From Adiantum capillus-veneris (lineage: Eukaryota; Streptophyta; Polypodiopsida; Polypodiales; Pteridaceae), in assembly GCA_014529385.2 (NCBI GenBank), contig CM043963.1, forward strand, positions 77,611,412-77,675,411: 64,000 bases of DNA, in the 5' to 3' direction. Within the stretch, counting starts at the first letter, position 1, and each line of letters opens with the position of its first letter. Shown in pieces: positions 22,724 through 34,460 of the stretch. Made by a program: the position numbers and the translations under genes. Below the pieces are notes generated by a model that was not told the DNA's origin, ran no database searches, and saw nothing but the letters and a program-made list of their open reading frames with translations.

Positions 22724-22742
22724 GATCCCATCGTGGTCGCCA
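22724..22742 (-). other. G1 primer-binding site (putative)
   Basis: On the minus strand TGGCGACCACGATGGGAT starts 13 bases after the 5' LTR and opens with the TGG complementary to a tRNA CCA end. A tRNA-Arg primer, as in Ogre-like elements, is my best guess. Confidence 0.55.
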
Positions 22743-22755
22743 AAATGAGAGCACC

Positions 22756-23332
22756 TGTAGCGCATATAGTGTGTCGTGCTCTCTACAGTGGGTGCTCCTC
22801 AGTGCAATGTGCGTGACAATCTCACTCAAATAGACTGAAAACAAGAAACAATTGACAACAACTGAGCTCACAGAGACACAACAACAACAGTAGACCACAA
22901 CAAATGACTCGACTATCTCAAAGAACTAATACAGACTCTGGCGTGGCAGCACACTCAGCTCCAGCCCAGGACTCTCAGGTACAATGGGGTGTCGAGGCTC
23001 AGATGTACAGGGATGGTGAATAAGTGCTCTGTGTATAGACTCTAGACTCCTGACCACGATGCTGGACCAGGTGTAAAAGAGGATGATCAATGAGCAAAAA
23101 ACTACTACTCATATGTACAACCATAATAAGCCACCAACGGCTCATAAATGTCAGCCATCTAAGTCTATCCCAAAACTGAGTGGTGGTGACCTGGCCACGA
23201 TGTCTACTAGACCACCGTCCGTATCCTGCCACGTGTCACTGTCCAGCCCAGAGAGTCCGTCCAGTGTGAACCAGACCAGACCAACTGTACTAACTGTATG
23301 TCCTGTGAAAGTGACACTATAGCCCTGCTACA
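22756..23332 (-). repeat. G1 5' LTR
   Basis: 577 bp partner of 12280-12856, with the same TGTAGC/GCTACA ends, followed by ACTCT. Confidence 0.95.
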
Positions 23333-23337
23333 ACTCT

Positions 23338-23600
23338 ACATCCTCTTGCAATAAAAGCTGTGGTGCAATGTGTAGCAAATTCGAGCTTTGAGAGAAATTT
23401 TAGTATGTACAAGTATGTTCATAGCACAATCCGCAATAGATTAGCAGACAGAGGGTCAAATAGAAGATGAAGGTGAGTACAATGTCGGTGTATCTCAGTG
23501 CACAATAGCCGAAATTGAAGAGAATCTCATGATAGATATAGACGACTCAACAAAGAAAAACAAACAATACTCAGAATCAAAAGAAAAAACAATGATTGCA
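23338..23600 (+). pseudogene. hAT transposase, C-terminal dimerisation part
   Basis: Reading continues in frame from 12279 once one ACTCT copy is removed. HPLAIKAVVQCVANSSFERN and then HSTIRNRL are the conserved hAT dimerisation block. After a frame change an acidic tail follows (IEDEGEY, then AEIEENLMID). The end of the element was not located. Confidence 0.85.
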
Positions 23601-24249
23601 AGAATTCAACATAAGATGAGCTAAGATTGCAAATACAAAATGTAATTGGAGCTTATACTCTTCAACATGTTTTGATTATATACAACGTTTATTCAAGGCA
23701 AAATTACAATGTGTATTGTTGTCAAGTGTGGCGTTCTGAGTGTTTTTCTTTAGTGCTGAACAGATTTCTAATTGCACTAGGGGTGTCTTATTGAGATTGC
23801 TTGAATTTATACGCATTTACCATTTCAAACACATAGTATACTCCCTGTGGAATTTCTTGCGAACAGATTTCACATTGGCTATTATTTTGCATTAATCAAA
23901 TTAAGCAAATTTGAGGATAATAGTGGCCACATGCCAATGTGTAGTATCCAGTCCATCCATCATGAAAATGCATCTGAGTGTGATGTGGGAACTAACTCTA
24001 GATGTAAAACCAGGTGACTGATGTGTGTCCCCTGAAACGAGGGATTCACTTTGTGTCAAGTTTTGAACGTCCCAGCTTAAACGATTAGGACTTATTTCCA
24101 TTCTTACTTGATGCTTGAGGCGCGTGGGTTACTTCAAGGAGGCTTCTTATTTTTGCATCCTTCTTTGCATGCTGTGTTGTCAAAAAAAAAATCCTTTTCA
24201 GATTTAGATCAGCACCTTCAAGTGTTAGTGCCAACTCTTCTCATGTGAA
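23601..24249. other. Intergenic DNA, weak coding traces on the minus strand
   Basis: Nothing firm. Short minus-strand frames may continue the remnant at 24250-24636. No motif supports a gene. Confidence 0.35.
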
Positions 24250-24636
24250 TGTCACATAGCTCTCCCTTATATCATGTGTGGCCACAATTGTCTCCAAGTT
24301 TGAGGAGAAGTCTGTTAGACATTTCTGGACAAATTATGCGTATAACATTTTTGCAAAGTACAACGCACAATCTGCATTGTGTAATGGATGCCCATAAACT
24401 TCTGAGTAGATCCTCTCGATGTTTTTCCTGATTTCTTGGTGTTGGCACTTTGATACTTTCCATTGACATTTCTTGATCTCTGTGTGCTCACATGGCCATA
24501 TTGTCTTAATCATTTCCTTTGTCACTTCTTTGTTGATGTCTTTCCATTGCATGTGGTTCGGATTTTCCCATTTTGATAGTCGATGAGCTGTGTGTGTCCC
24601 TTGTTGCGCAGACATTTCATGTGCTAGAGACTTCAT
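24250..24636 (-). pseudogene. Unknown ORF remnant, perhaps the downstream exon of the kinase-like pseudogene
   Basis: Two overlapping minus-strand frames of 65 and 100 codons cover this stretch. They share lysine-rich, charged sequence (MIKTIWPCEHTEIKKCQW; HADYLM-free end YFAKMLYA) and an early stop. I do not recognise a domain. The position, about 620 bp after the kinase-like frame and on the same strand, would allow it to be a later exon separated by an AT-rich intron, but no splice sites were confirmed. Confidence 0.3.
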
Positions 24637-25258
24637 GCATTGAAAAGCATTTGGTGTTGCTCTGCTGGCACTAGTTGTGCTTCACATGCCTGCTCTTCCT
24701 CAACCATGGTGTCTCAGAACTTTAATTACCAAGTAGAAAAATATTAAATATCTTGGGAAAATATATTTTCTCTTGATTCACTACTCTGTAACTCTTCATC
24801 ATTTCAAAGTGTTTATAAACCATGACAAGGTCATGTCGCACCAAAGATATCATAATGCTTCATAGTGGACAACTCGATTGACTAAAGACAATTGATCCAA
24901 ATATACTTCAACTCAAACACTTTAACCAATGCTAGAGACAACTTGATTGAGTGAAGACAATTAATCCAAATATACTTCAACTCATGTGAACAACAATATC
25001 ACCATCATTATAGACAGATGACTCAAATAAAAAAACGCTGATGGAAAATCATTTACAATAATCGATAGCACCCTTCAAAATATTTTAAGCTAAATAAAAA
25101 GATGACATAAGTTCAATAAGCAATTGTTGAATTGGACTAGGCTTTGTCTTTAAATTCTCTTTAAAGAATAGTAAAATGTTAGCAACATTTCACCTCGCTT
25201 CACTCTCTCTCAACTTCATCCAAGTGTCCACCTTTTACTTAATAGCCCTTATAGTATC

Positions 25259-25815
25259 TTAGTCGAGGTGACAAAACACTTTATCTGAGAAGTATACTTT
25301 CTGCAACTGAACATTGTGGATCATATATGTTGGAGCAATCCATGGCCACTGTTGCAGCTCATGTTCTCTTGATTCTTTTGCCTCCAAAAATGCAAACGAA
25401 GACTGAGACACATTATATACAAAATTATTGGCAACCCGCTTGACTGAGGTTCTCATCATCATACCCCAATCAATAATGCTTATGCGAGGTTTATTCAAAC
25501 GGGTAAAATCTAACATTACATTATAGGTATGCAAATCGAAGTGCGCTATGCTAGCAGAGTGAGCCGCCGCAACGCGATCAATCAAAGCATGTAAAATGGC
25601 TGGCATTTGCTTAATCACTGCTTTGAGACATGCAGTCTCTATCTCTGATAGTTTCTTACTTGCATGCGACAAATTCTTCTAGTCATATTGAAGTTGATGC
25701 ATGCAACACCTAAATGTGCCTTATAAGAACGTAACATGGCACATCAGGTCTCCCAATGAGCCACCATTATAATATGGGAAGAGTGTGATCCAGGGGGCCT
25801 CTGTCTCGCCTCTGT
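25259..25815 (-). pseudogene. Protein-kinase-like domain, partial and broken
   Basis: One minus-strand frame, with stops near 25725 and 25680, carries the middle of a eukaryotic kinase fold. The hinge is LFPYYNGGSLGDLM, a helix follows, then a catalytic loop with an HFDLHTYNVMLD pattern (H-x-D...N) and a metal-binding box DWG instead of DFG. A WPWIAPTY segment follows about 50 residues later where an activation segment/APE is expected. The glycine-rich loop and the VAIK lysine are not visible; the region where they should lie is now microsatellite. In this family the enzyme would phosphorylate proteins, but this copy cannot be complete. A transposon-borne kinase or a host pseudogene are both possible. 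Confidence 0.6.
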
Positions 25816-25891
25816 GGTAAAGCCGATGCATCTAATAATAGTGGGGTGCAATGTTTGCATGCCCTACGCTGTTTGTGGAAGAGAGAGCTTG

Positions 25892-26163
<272 letters not shown>

Positions 26164-26405
26164 AGGTCCCTCCTCTCCTTGGCGCTTTGGGAGCGTGGAG
26201 GCAAGTTGCCACCTTCCAGCTTAAAAGTTTTTTTCTTCAATAGTATGCCCTCATGGACTAGTTCCCACGACCAAAGGTGGCCAAAACTCCTGCGACTCCT
26301 ATTGCTCATGGGTACACCTCAAATTATCGTGCTTAGGAAGACTCCTCGGACTAGAAGCTTGCTAAGTCCCTTCTGTGTTAGCACTTTTCTACCTTTAGCC
26401 AAACG

Positions 26406-26459
<54 letters not shown>
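26406..26459. repeat. Homopolymer of 54 C
   Basis: An unbroken run of 54 C, then TT and a further seven C. This may be real or a sequencing/assembly artefact. Confidence 0.9.
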
Positions 26460-26467
26460 TTCCCCCC

Positions 26468-27207
26468 CGGGTGCAAGTTCCTTGAGCTTGTGCCTGTGCA
26501 TGCCCTCAAGACGCATCATAGATAATTGAATTTGGGAGGAAGACCTTTTCCCTATCCTGCAAAACCATTTAGAGATTCCTTGCCCTGAATGTACCATATT
26601 CGTCATACATATTGACCAACACACTACCTACTTCACCATTTGTTCATAGAGCCCTTAGCTCACAATACCATCATGAACTCTAATGCCCATATTGGCAACT
26701 CAAATAGTGCTACATATCCTCAAGATGCCAATGATCGTACTTTGAGAGATACTTGAGATGCACCATATTCTTTATAGAGGCAAGCATGGGTGTCTATGGT
26801 GATTAGAGCCGCCCGACTCTACCCTCGAGTTCCTTATGGATGCATATCTTAATTATGCAAGAGTAGCCAATTGCACTTGAAGAGAGATTCCTTACCTTTC
26901 CATTCCCGGTCAAGGGCTCCCTCTCCTTTCCTCAGTTTGCCCTATCGGGCATAAATCTCAACCAAAGAGTTGTCGAGCACTTGTCCTCTCGACTAGTTAT
27001 ACTCTTTCGCCCGCATCAGCATCCCGCATAGTGTTGCACTCTTTCAAGATGCAAGATAGGAAAAAAATTAATTTTCTTTTAATTTTTTTCATTTTTTTTC
27101 TCTTAGCTATGTACAAGTGGGAGCTTTTTTTTTTTGGGGGGGGGGGGGGGTTGGTGAAAAGCGTGCATCATATAGCCCTCCCCTGATGGTTGGAGACATT
27201 GATGTCT
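26468..27207. other. Non-coding stretch, probably the 3' untranslated/LTR side of G2
   Basis: No gene was recognised. On the minus strand it follows the end of the G2 polyprotein, so a 3' LTR is expected here, but no matching copy was found near 43 kb. T11 then G15 lie at 27125-27150. Confidence 0.35.
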
Positions 27208-28261
27208 CTAGCCCGTATCCCAATTTGAATGGTCATAAGCCAAGCATAGACAAGTGTCAGCACACTCATAAATATGTGGCTCCAATCTGCGATTGTAGGG
27301 TTTAAGCCACCGTCCATTTACTGGCGTGTGATGCATCTTCCCATGGAGGTCTCCTAGCCTATAACTTCCATTTACAAACTTCCGTACCACCACAAATGGT
27401 ACTCCCATTTTAGAAGAAACTTTCCATCCTTTCAATGATCAAACCGGTTGTCACATCATCATAGCACAAGAGAACCTTCTTTGATGCTCTTCTTTATCAG
27501 CCAATTGTTAAACTTCCTTCGTTGATTTTTTGCCTGTGCAACATAGTGTTGAATTGCTGATTTTCTCTGTAGTTCTAGACACTCCAAATCCATGATTCAC
27601 TACTCCACCTTCTTCTTTTGATCATTCTCATGGTAGGCCTTTAAAACTCCTAGACTTTCCAGTTCTACGTCTATGGGTAGAAGAGCCTCTTGTCCATACA
27701 CTAGGTGAAAAGGGGTGTACCCCAAAGAGGTTTTGAAGGATGTCTTGTAAGCCCAGAGTGTTGCATCTAAGTGTTTTTCCTAGGCCTTCAGGTGCATATG
27801 CACTTGATTAGTGATAATTTTACAAATAAGGCCAATCACCTTCTCAACTAGCCCATTACATTGAGGGTAATAAGGAGTAGAGTGCCTATGCTTAATCTTC
27901 AATTTGTCCATCAATTCTCCTACTAGATCTTCTCAAAACCCAGGACCTCTATCAGATATGATTTCCAAAGGCGTACCAAACCTGCACAAATTCATTCAAA
28001 GGTGAACTCACCCACATCTTTGGCAGTGATCCTTCTAGTGGAGCATGCCTCTACCCAGCTAGTCATGTAGTCTACACCCATGATAACATACTCCTTTCTG
28101 GACTGCATGCATGGTAATGGCCCAATTGCATCAATGCTCCATTTCTTAAATGGGCCATAAGCTGAGATGGGACTCTGCTTCTCATAGTCCAACCTCCTAG
28201 GTCCAGTCTTCTGACAGACCACACAAGCACATGTTCCACATCTTGGTGTAGACTTGGCCAA
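27208..28261 (-). pseudogene. G2 integrase and pol C-terminus
   Basis: From 28261 the end of the zinc finger (CGTCACVVCQKTG) leads to the core: YGPFKKWSIDAIGPLP and VIMGVDYMTSWVEA. After frame changes come a DRGPGF box near 27940 and YYPQCNGLVEK near 27850. The last part, 27208-27435, has NGSYRLGDLHGK and VNGRWLKPY, the usual closing segment of Tat-type pol. Several frame breaks inactivate it. Confidence 0.85.
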
Positions 28262-28455
28262 ACAGGACCATCTTGGAGAATCTTCCTACTAGTGATTTCT
28301 TGAGAAAATATCCCACCCTACACTCCCTCATGACAACTACTCAGAATCCATTTGATCTCTTTGGTAGAAGGCACTTTCCTAAATAGTACATCCTTTCCTT
28401 TGCAATACAGAACCTCATTTGCTACACAATATTTATTAGCCTTTCTAGCCTATCA

Positions 28456-28977
28456 TCATCTCTCATTTTGACTCATGTGCTTGGGAGCCTCACAATGCTC
28501 CAAGAAATAGAGAGTGTCATCCAGTTCTTCTTTGCCTTGAAACAACGGGGCCGTTACAATGACATCCCCCAACCTGACACTCTGCAACTCCTCTGTAGCC
28601 AACACATTTGCTTCTTTGTTCTTCTCCCTCGAAATGAAGTGGATCTGTGCACTCTCAACCTTCCTCATTAGAGATTTGGCCTCCTTGATTTTTGTAGCTA
28701 GTTTGTCATTCTTACAAGCCCATACCCCTACCATTTGTTTCACTTTCAACATGGAATCACAAAAAACATTTAACCTAGAGATGCCACTGGAGAGACACCA
28801 TTGCAACCCCAAGCTAAGAGCTTGATACTCCACCTCATTGTTATAGTGAGCTTCCTCCAACTGAAACCTCTTGCAACAAATCCTATCTCCAAAAGGATCC
28901 AAAACAACAATTCCTGATGATACTCTTTCTTTTACCCTCTTGTAGGCACCATCAAAGTACAGACTATGAGCCTCCAC
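28456..28977 (-). pseudogene. G2 second RNase H (archaeal-type)
   Basis: A nearly intact 173-codon frame with LYFDGAYKR, GIVVLDPFGDRI, an E in NNEVEYQAL, DSMLKVKQM and REKNKEANVLA, in RNase H order. It lies between the canonical RNase H and the integrase. By homology to Tat-clade elements it would be an additional RNase H, thought to act in RNA removal or template handling. The final D of the usual A-D-x-L motif is replaced (NVLATEE), so activity is doubtful. Confidence 0.8.
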
Positions 28978-29011
28978 TAGAAGCTCAGATTTAGGCAGGG
29001 GTGGAACCTTG

Positions 29012-30155
29012 CTAGGCTGTACCTTCTATGGTCTCTTGTGTTAGCACATCTGCTAAGCATGCCCTAGTAGTCCTCTCCACTTGTAGTGTGTAGTTGAGTT
29101 CCTGTAACTGCATCCATTTTTCTATCCTTGAGGATAGTTCCACGTATGGGAAGCATACGGGAAAACATCCTCTGTGGTAAGCACAACAAGCCTTTTCGAT
29201 AACAAGTAAACTTTTCCACCGCAAATTTAGGCCAAGACTAATTGTTCTCTAGAGGTGAAGCCCTTCTCATCTCTGCAGTCATAACCCTACTTACAAAATA
29301 TACAGGCCTCATCAAAAGAGTTTGGGTCCTTTTGCATCAAAAGTTCCCCCAATAATTCATACCCAAGGCTAGGGTTGATGTAGAAGATCTCCTCCTAGGA
29401 AGGCTGCAAGACAATAGGTAAAGAGCCCAAACTTTCCTTAACCTCCTCAAACCACCTCTCACTATTCTCATCCCATGCCAAGGTTGCCTGCCTCCTAAGC
29501 TGATTTAGTGGATATATTTCTTGTGAAAGGAGGTGAATGAAACGACTTAAATAGCCTATCTTTTGCAGAAATGATACCAATTGCTTTATGTTTGAGGGTG
29601 AAGGCAGAGCAAGAAGTGACTTCACTTTCTTAGGATTGGCTTCTGTCCCTCTCTCGGAAACTACATGTCCCAAAAGTGTCACCTTAGATTCCCTGATAAG
29701 GAACTTATCCTTGTTGAGATGCCCTCCCAATTGAGCTAGTCGTGTAAACCTTCATCTATCTTGCTCAAGCATAATGCTCTAGAGCTATAGATGCAAAAAC
29801 CGTCAATAAAAACTCTAATAGACTTACCAAAGTAGGGCTGAAAAACCAAATTCATGAACCGTTGGAAGGTAGCTGTGGCATTTGTTAGGCCAAATGGCAT
29901 GACCTTATATGCAAAACACCCCCAAGGCATGATAATAGTTGTCAACCACTGATCTTCATTTGCAATCCTTATCTGGAAATACCCTGAGTAACCGTCACAT
30001 ACAATGTATCTTTCATGACTCGCCACCTCATTCAAGATATCATCTTGAAAAGGGAGAAGAAAATGATCCCTCTTCGTAGTAGCATTTAGTGGCTTGTAAT
30101 CTACACACACTCTCCACTTACCATTTTTCTTAGGGGTCACCACTATCGGGGACAC
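29012..30155 (-). pseudogene. G2 reverse transcriptase and first RNase H
   Basis: RT motifs run from 30155: MSPIVVTPKKNGKWRVCVDY, YIVCDGYSGYFQI, MPFGLTNATATFQRFMN and VFIDGFCIY near 29800. The last should be a xIDD box, so the second catalytic aspartate is replaced by G. The thumb (VTLLGHVVSERG) and connection follow at 29395-29730. The canonical RNase H is a string of short frames (for example PVYFVSRVMT near 29290) down to 29012. All are interrupted by stops. Confidence 0.85.
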
Positions 30156-30466
30156 CCATTCAGATAAATGAACCTAGCTTTAAGTAGTCTTTTTACCTCC
30201 TTCATCAATGCATCTTCTTGGACCACTCCAAGCCTCCTTAGCTTCTGTATGACTGGTTTACTACCCTCTTTAAGCTAGATGCAGTGCTATGTCATAGTGA
30301 CCCCTTTGATATGCTCGTAATCAGTAATGAAAAGGCTAGCATGCTTCCTTAAGACCCGCATGTAAGACTTCCTTTCCTCTTGAGGTAAGTCCCTCGCTAG
30401 CATGGATTCTAATCGTGAATCATCAAATTTACCTTGGATGTCTTGGCTCTTCTCTGCCTGTGGATC

Positions 30467-31391
30467 TCACAACAACACCCCCATCACCTCTAGAGAGCTT
30501 GCCTCATCCTCGGATGTGTGCTCATCAGAAAAGGAGTAATTACTGGTACTCCACTCATCCATAGAGGACTTTAGCTCCAGATTTTGTTGCCTACCTAACT
30601 TCATGTAATAAACAATCTTTTGATGCTTCCCACCAGGCTTACTTTTGAGCCGCAACTCCAACGCTCTAATTTTTGAGTCTTGTCTAGCCTTTATTGCCAT
30701 GAGCTAAGGCCTCCCTAGAATTAGCGGGTAGCCCTCTCCCTTGGTAGAGATCACATATGCATCTATTGACACACTCACCCCAAAATTTGACACTTTCACT
30801 CCGTTTACCTTGCTTGCAGCCTTGCACATGCAACACAAACATTGTTGGCCATCTTTGAAGTGTGCTCATTTACTTCTAACCCTAGTCTGTGCATAAGCTT
30901 TTCTGTCATCACATATATTTTTTCTCCTTTATCAATATAAACATTAGAGATCTACTGATCCTTGATCTCAACATCTACCACTGTACGATATCCTTGATTC
31001 CTTGGGCATTGATGGCCCCAACGAATTTAACTTTAGCTCTCCTAGTGCTCACCATCTTGGACCAAGCCCTCCTCATCTTCAGTGAGAGATGGAGGAGTTT
31101 CTGCCAAGTAATCTTTGGCCCTTGCTTACTAACATCTGCAACTAGGTCAAATGGTAAAGATCCTACTCCTAGTGTGAAATCCTCCATGCCAATGTGTCTT
31201 CTAGACCTGATCTTTCTTTTCTTTACATCCTTGGGAGCTTGTGATGATCCTTCTTGAGGAACCTTTTCTTGCTTTGAGGCATCCATTTCATCAGAATTGT
31301 GTCTCCTTACCCTCTTGATCGGCATGCCACCAACTTCATCCATTTTTGCCTTTGTTTTGTCTTTTCCGTGATCTAGGCTAATGATTGACAT
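30467..31391 (-). pseudogene. G2 protease and linker
   Basis: A lysine-rich linker (30975-31391) leads to a retropepsin region: ISNVYIDKGEKIYVMTEKL near 30930 where a D-G-G/S triad is expected, then SIDAYVISTKGEGYPLILGR near 30740. The active-site residues next to D are changed. The last part, to 30467, is an acidic linker to RT. Confidence 0.65.
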
Positions 31392-31800
31392 TGCCTGCTC
31401 TTCACCCCCGAGAGGGAGTGGGGGAATTTATTCTGGCGGAGTGGTTGTGTTGGTATAGGGGGTCTCAGGATATGTACAGGCGGTGCCATGGGCATAGCAG
31501 GCATGCCTTGTGGCCTATTATGTGGAGGAGGTACTTGATGCCGAGGTAGTCATCGTGGATTTCCATTCCCTCGGTGAGGAAAGGGACAATAGTACATAAC
31601 ATGCCCTACCTGCCCACAACATACATATTCCCGAGCTTGTCATCATTGACCACCTTCTCCATCGGCTGATGGTGGGGGTCTCACACCTTGAACCAAGTTT
31701 AGGGAGAGGCTCTCCAACTGGTTAGTAATTTGTTGCAATAGCTCATGTTGTGAAGTTCTGGGGTTGGGTGGGGCCACCCAACCCCATGGGAGAGGTGGCC
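31392..31800 (-). pseudogene. G2 gag, downstream part with zinc-knuckle relic
   Basis: A short CCHC-like motif (YVCCGQVGHVMYYCP near 31600) is visible; its first cysteine has become Y. The stretch ends at the TE3 insertion, flanked by TGGCC at 31796-31800. Confidence 0.65.
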
Positions 31801-32724
31801 TGTTGGAGGTCCCATCGTTGCATAGCTCTAATGACCAACAAAATTATCAATCTGGAGGGATGAGCTGCCCAGCTAGGGCATGGAAACACTCACACAATTA
31901 GTGAGCTAATCATGGCAACAAGAATGGTTAACTCTATGAGGTGAGCTTCTCGGCCTATGGAGGAGCTAAGCCACAATGAAGGGCAATCTCCACATCGACT
32001 TCTCTTCACCTTCAATCAACCCAATCACACACACTAACGATTGCAAGACGCACACAACACTAATCCTATCATGCAATACACTAATCGCAAGCACACACAC
32101 ATAAATCTATCAAGCACCACACTCCAATCAAACGTATATGTACACACAAGCAAGAGAGGACAATCACACAAGATTAGAGAGGGATTAACCACTAATTAGT
32201 TATGATCTAGCTAATCTAAACATCATAGGCAATCATAAGAAGCATGAGAGAGGTAGAGTGAAAGAGAATTAAGCATTGATTAGTGTTAACCAAGTCGCAT
32301 GAGCAAGGAGAAGCTCAAGGACTCTATAGCCACACACCTCAAGAGCTCTCACCAAAGAGTGCTCTCAGCAAATGAGCTTGAGAACCCTAATTTCCTTTAC
32401 ACACTACCTTATGTACCTAGGGTAAACGTATGCAATGTCCGGGCACCCAAGGCCTTTAGGGCTCCACCACTTACTAAATCTGCTACCTAGGCACACTAAC
32501 TGACCTGTTCTTTACAACTTGGAACTCCCATTGAGCCCGTAACACATTAGAAATATTACAATGGCGTGAAATAAATCGGGAATTTACAATACATGACCAT
32601 TTTGGGAAAATGTGAAAAATGTGTAACTCCAATCTTTACTGCTTCTTCACTTTGATCTTTCATTGGCATTCGTACATCTTCGATCTTTAGCAGCTCCTAC
32701 TAATTGACGTTGACTCAGTTAACA
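31801..32724 (-). repeat. TE3 3' LTR
   Basis: 924 bp partner of 41565-42484. Both end in GTTGACTCAGTTAACA on the plus strand. TGGCC precedes it. Confidence 0.95.
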
Positions 32725-32738
32725 TTCCCCCCTTCCGA
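32725..32738 (-). other. TE3 polypurine tract
   Basis: Minus strand TCGGAAGGGGGGAA directly before the TGTTAAC that opens the 3' LTR. Confidence 0.8.
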
Positions 32739-33708
32739 TTTTAGTGCCCGTCCTCGGACAATGTCGAAAAGTGTCCATGGAGGCTGTGGAAGGTTTTGAT
32801 CGGTGGTTGATGGGCTGGTCGTCTTCATTTTGTCGTTGAATTTGTTGATGAGGTTCAATTTGTTGCAACATCTTCATTTGTATGAATATGTATGATGTGA
32901 GAGATGATGTTGCATTTGTCCGTTGGAATAGCATAATGATGAGGCTACTGATTATTTATGAAAAGTATGTACAAAGAAAGTAGAATGATGGGGTTCTAAA
33001 TTAGGGTCTAATACCTGGATGACCAAAGGGAAAAGACTTAGTAGGAAAAAGTGCCTTTGGAATACATGCATTATTGGAGTACTTATTAGCATGGGAAATA
33101 TTAACAAAGTAATCAAGGGATTATTTGATGATAGATATGGAATTAAAGAGATAGCAAATATGAGAGGGTAGCATGATGGAACATGGATTTGCCTGTTGTA
33201 GTCCACTCAAGGTGCATGGGTGGAAGCAAAAAAGAGTGTCTAATGTATATGTCCAATGATTGGACATCCTATTTATGCATACATAGAAATGCATGGAAAA
33301 CAATATGTTGTGCAAGAAGGATTTTAGGGGTTCTTCAGAAAGATGGTGTAGCTATAAAAGCATATGACATGGCTGTGCAATCTGGCACCCCTTTAAGAAT
33401 GGTTTTTGTTGACGAGGATATGTGCTTTCATATTACTATGCACTGTGCGTGAGTGTTGCACTCTACGACACTCCACCATTTTTAAGTTAATAGACTTTGA
33501 CTCTTATGCTCATCTCATCTAGCATGAGCGACACAACTTAGATATGCTCAACTCTTCTAGCTTGAGCGTAAGCAAATAACTACGACTCTTAGCACAAAGT
33601 TTAATATGACTTGAAGTTTTGGGACTAATGATTTGCTCATTTTATGGCTCAGCAGCCCGACTCTAACTATGCCAAAGAGTGTTTTTTGCACCCTGGCGAC
33701 TTGACTTT
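32739..33708. other. TE3 3' untranslated part
   Basis: About 1 kb between the last coding piece and the polypurine tract. A plus-strand open frame of 89 codons at 33183-33452 has no recognisable motif, and its origin is unclear. Confidence 0.4.
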
Positions 33709-34359
33709 TTACATTCTTGTGCTTACTAAAAACATTTCTTCAAGTAAAAGTAAGCTTGAATCCTCAAAAAGAGGATTAGTGAAGGATCGAGTTGGCATTG
33801 AAGGTTTCTTATGCCATACCTGTTTTATCATCTTTGAATCTGCATTCGCGTTGTTTGGGTGGTTCTTCTTTGACTGTGAAGACTCCATTATCTGTTTGAT
33901 TCTCCAATTGGGCATGCTTATAGGAGTCTTTGATGTTATTGTAGGCCTTTGTTCACTGTCAGCATTTGGCTTTTGAATCGGAGCATTGGAAGACTTAGGA
34001 ATCCAAATTTGTTGATGACTTTTGTATCTCCTTTGTTGACTTTGTTGAGCTCTAGGTCTTGTTGAGCTCTTAAGGTCTTCATGCAGGTCTGGTGCTGCAG
34101 TTGGCTTGTGGTTGACTGGTAGGCAAATCTTTGTATACCCTGTGTAAAATCCTTGTCCAAGAGGAAAATTCTTTGAGATCCGTCTTTGTTTTGTATCCTC
34201 TTGTGAGCTATCGTAGACTTCAGCATCTTTTGATGTTGCACTATTGTATACCTGCTTCTTAGGTATCCTAGGATATTGTTGAGGTTGATACCTAGTGGGC
34301 CTTCTTTCTTGGGAGGGTCTTGACGTTACTTCATATGCTCCTATGGTTTTGGTACCCAT
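33709..34359 (-). pseudogene. TE3 basic C-terminal ORF part
   Basis: A lysine/arginine/glutamine-rich frame in which a short tryptophan motif recurs: QIWVPKP near 34350 (different frame), QQIWIPKSS at about 34010 and KQVWHKKPS at about 33810. It is low in hydrophobic residues and probably disordered. It follows the second protease-like region. No known domain is recognised. Confidence 0.45.
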
Positions 34360-34460
34360 ATCTGTCTGTTACCTCCATAGAACTCCTGTTCTTTTAAGCT
34401 CCATTTTGATGCTGTCCATCCTATGTGTTTGTCTTTTTGTGTTGATTTCTCGTCTTTAAT

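Larger units (their letters stand above)
12280..23332 (-). mobile_element. G1: complete Ty3/gypsy LTR retrotransposon, 11,053 bp
   Basis: Both LTRs are 577 bp and share TGTAGC...GCTACA ends. The 5 bp target duplication ACTCT flanks the element exactly (12275-12279 and 23333-23337). On the minus strand the order is 5' LTR, primer site, repeat-bearing leader, gag, protease, RT, RNase H remnant, integrase, a long 3' region with an extra ORF, polypurine tract and 3' LTR. All ORFs carry breaks, so this copy is not autonomous now. Its size, a possible tRNA-Arg-type primer site and tandem repeats in the untranslated parts suggest the Tat/Ogre group, but this is inferred. It sits inside a hAT transposase pseudogene and is therefore younger than that gene. 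Confidence 0.93.

Noticed and set aside
32299-32490. Small conserved ORF (also at 42059-42250)
   Set aside because: The two copies are the same LTR position in TE3; conservation reflects the LTR pair, not selection.
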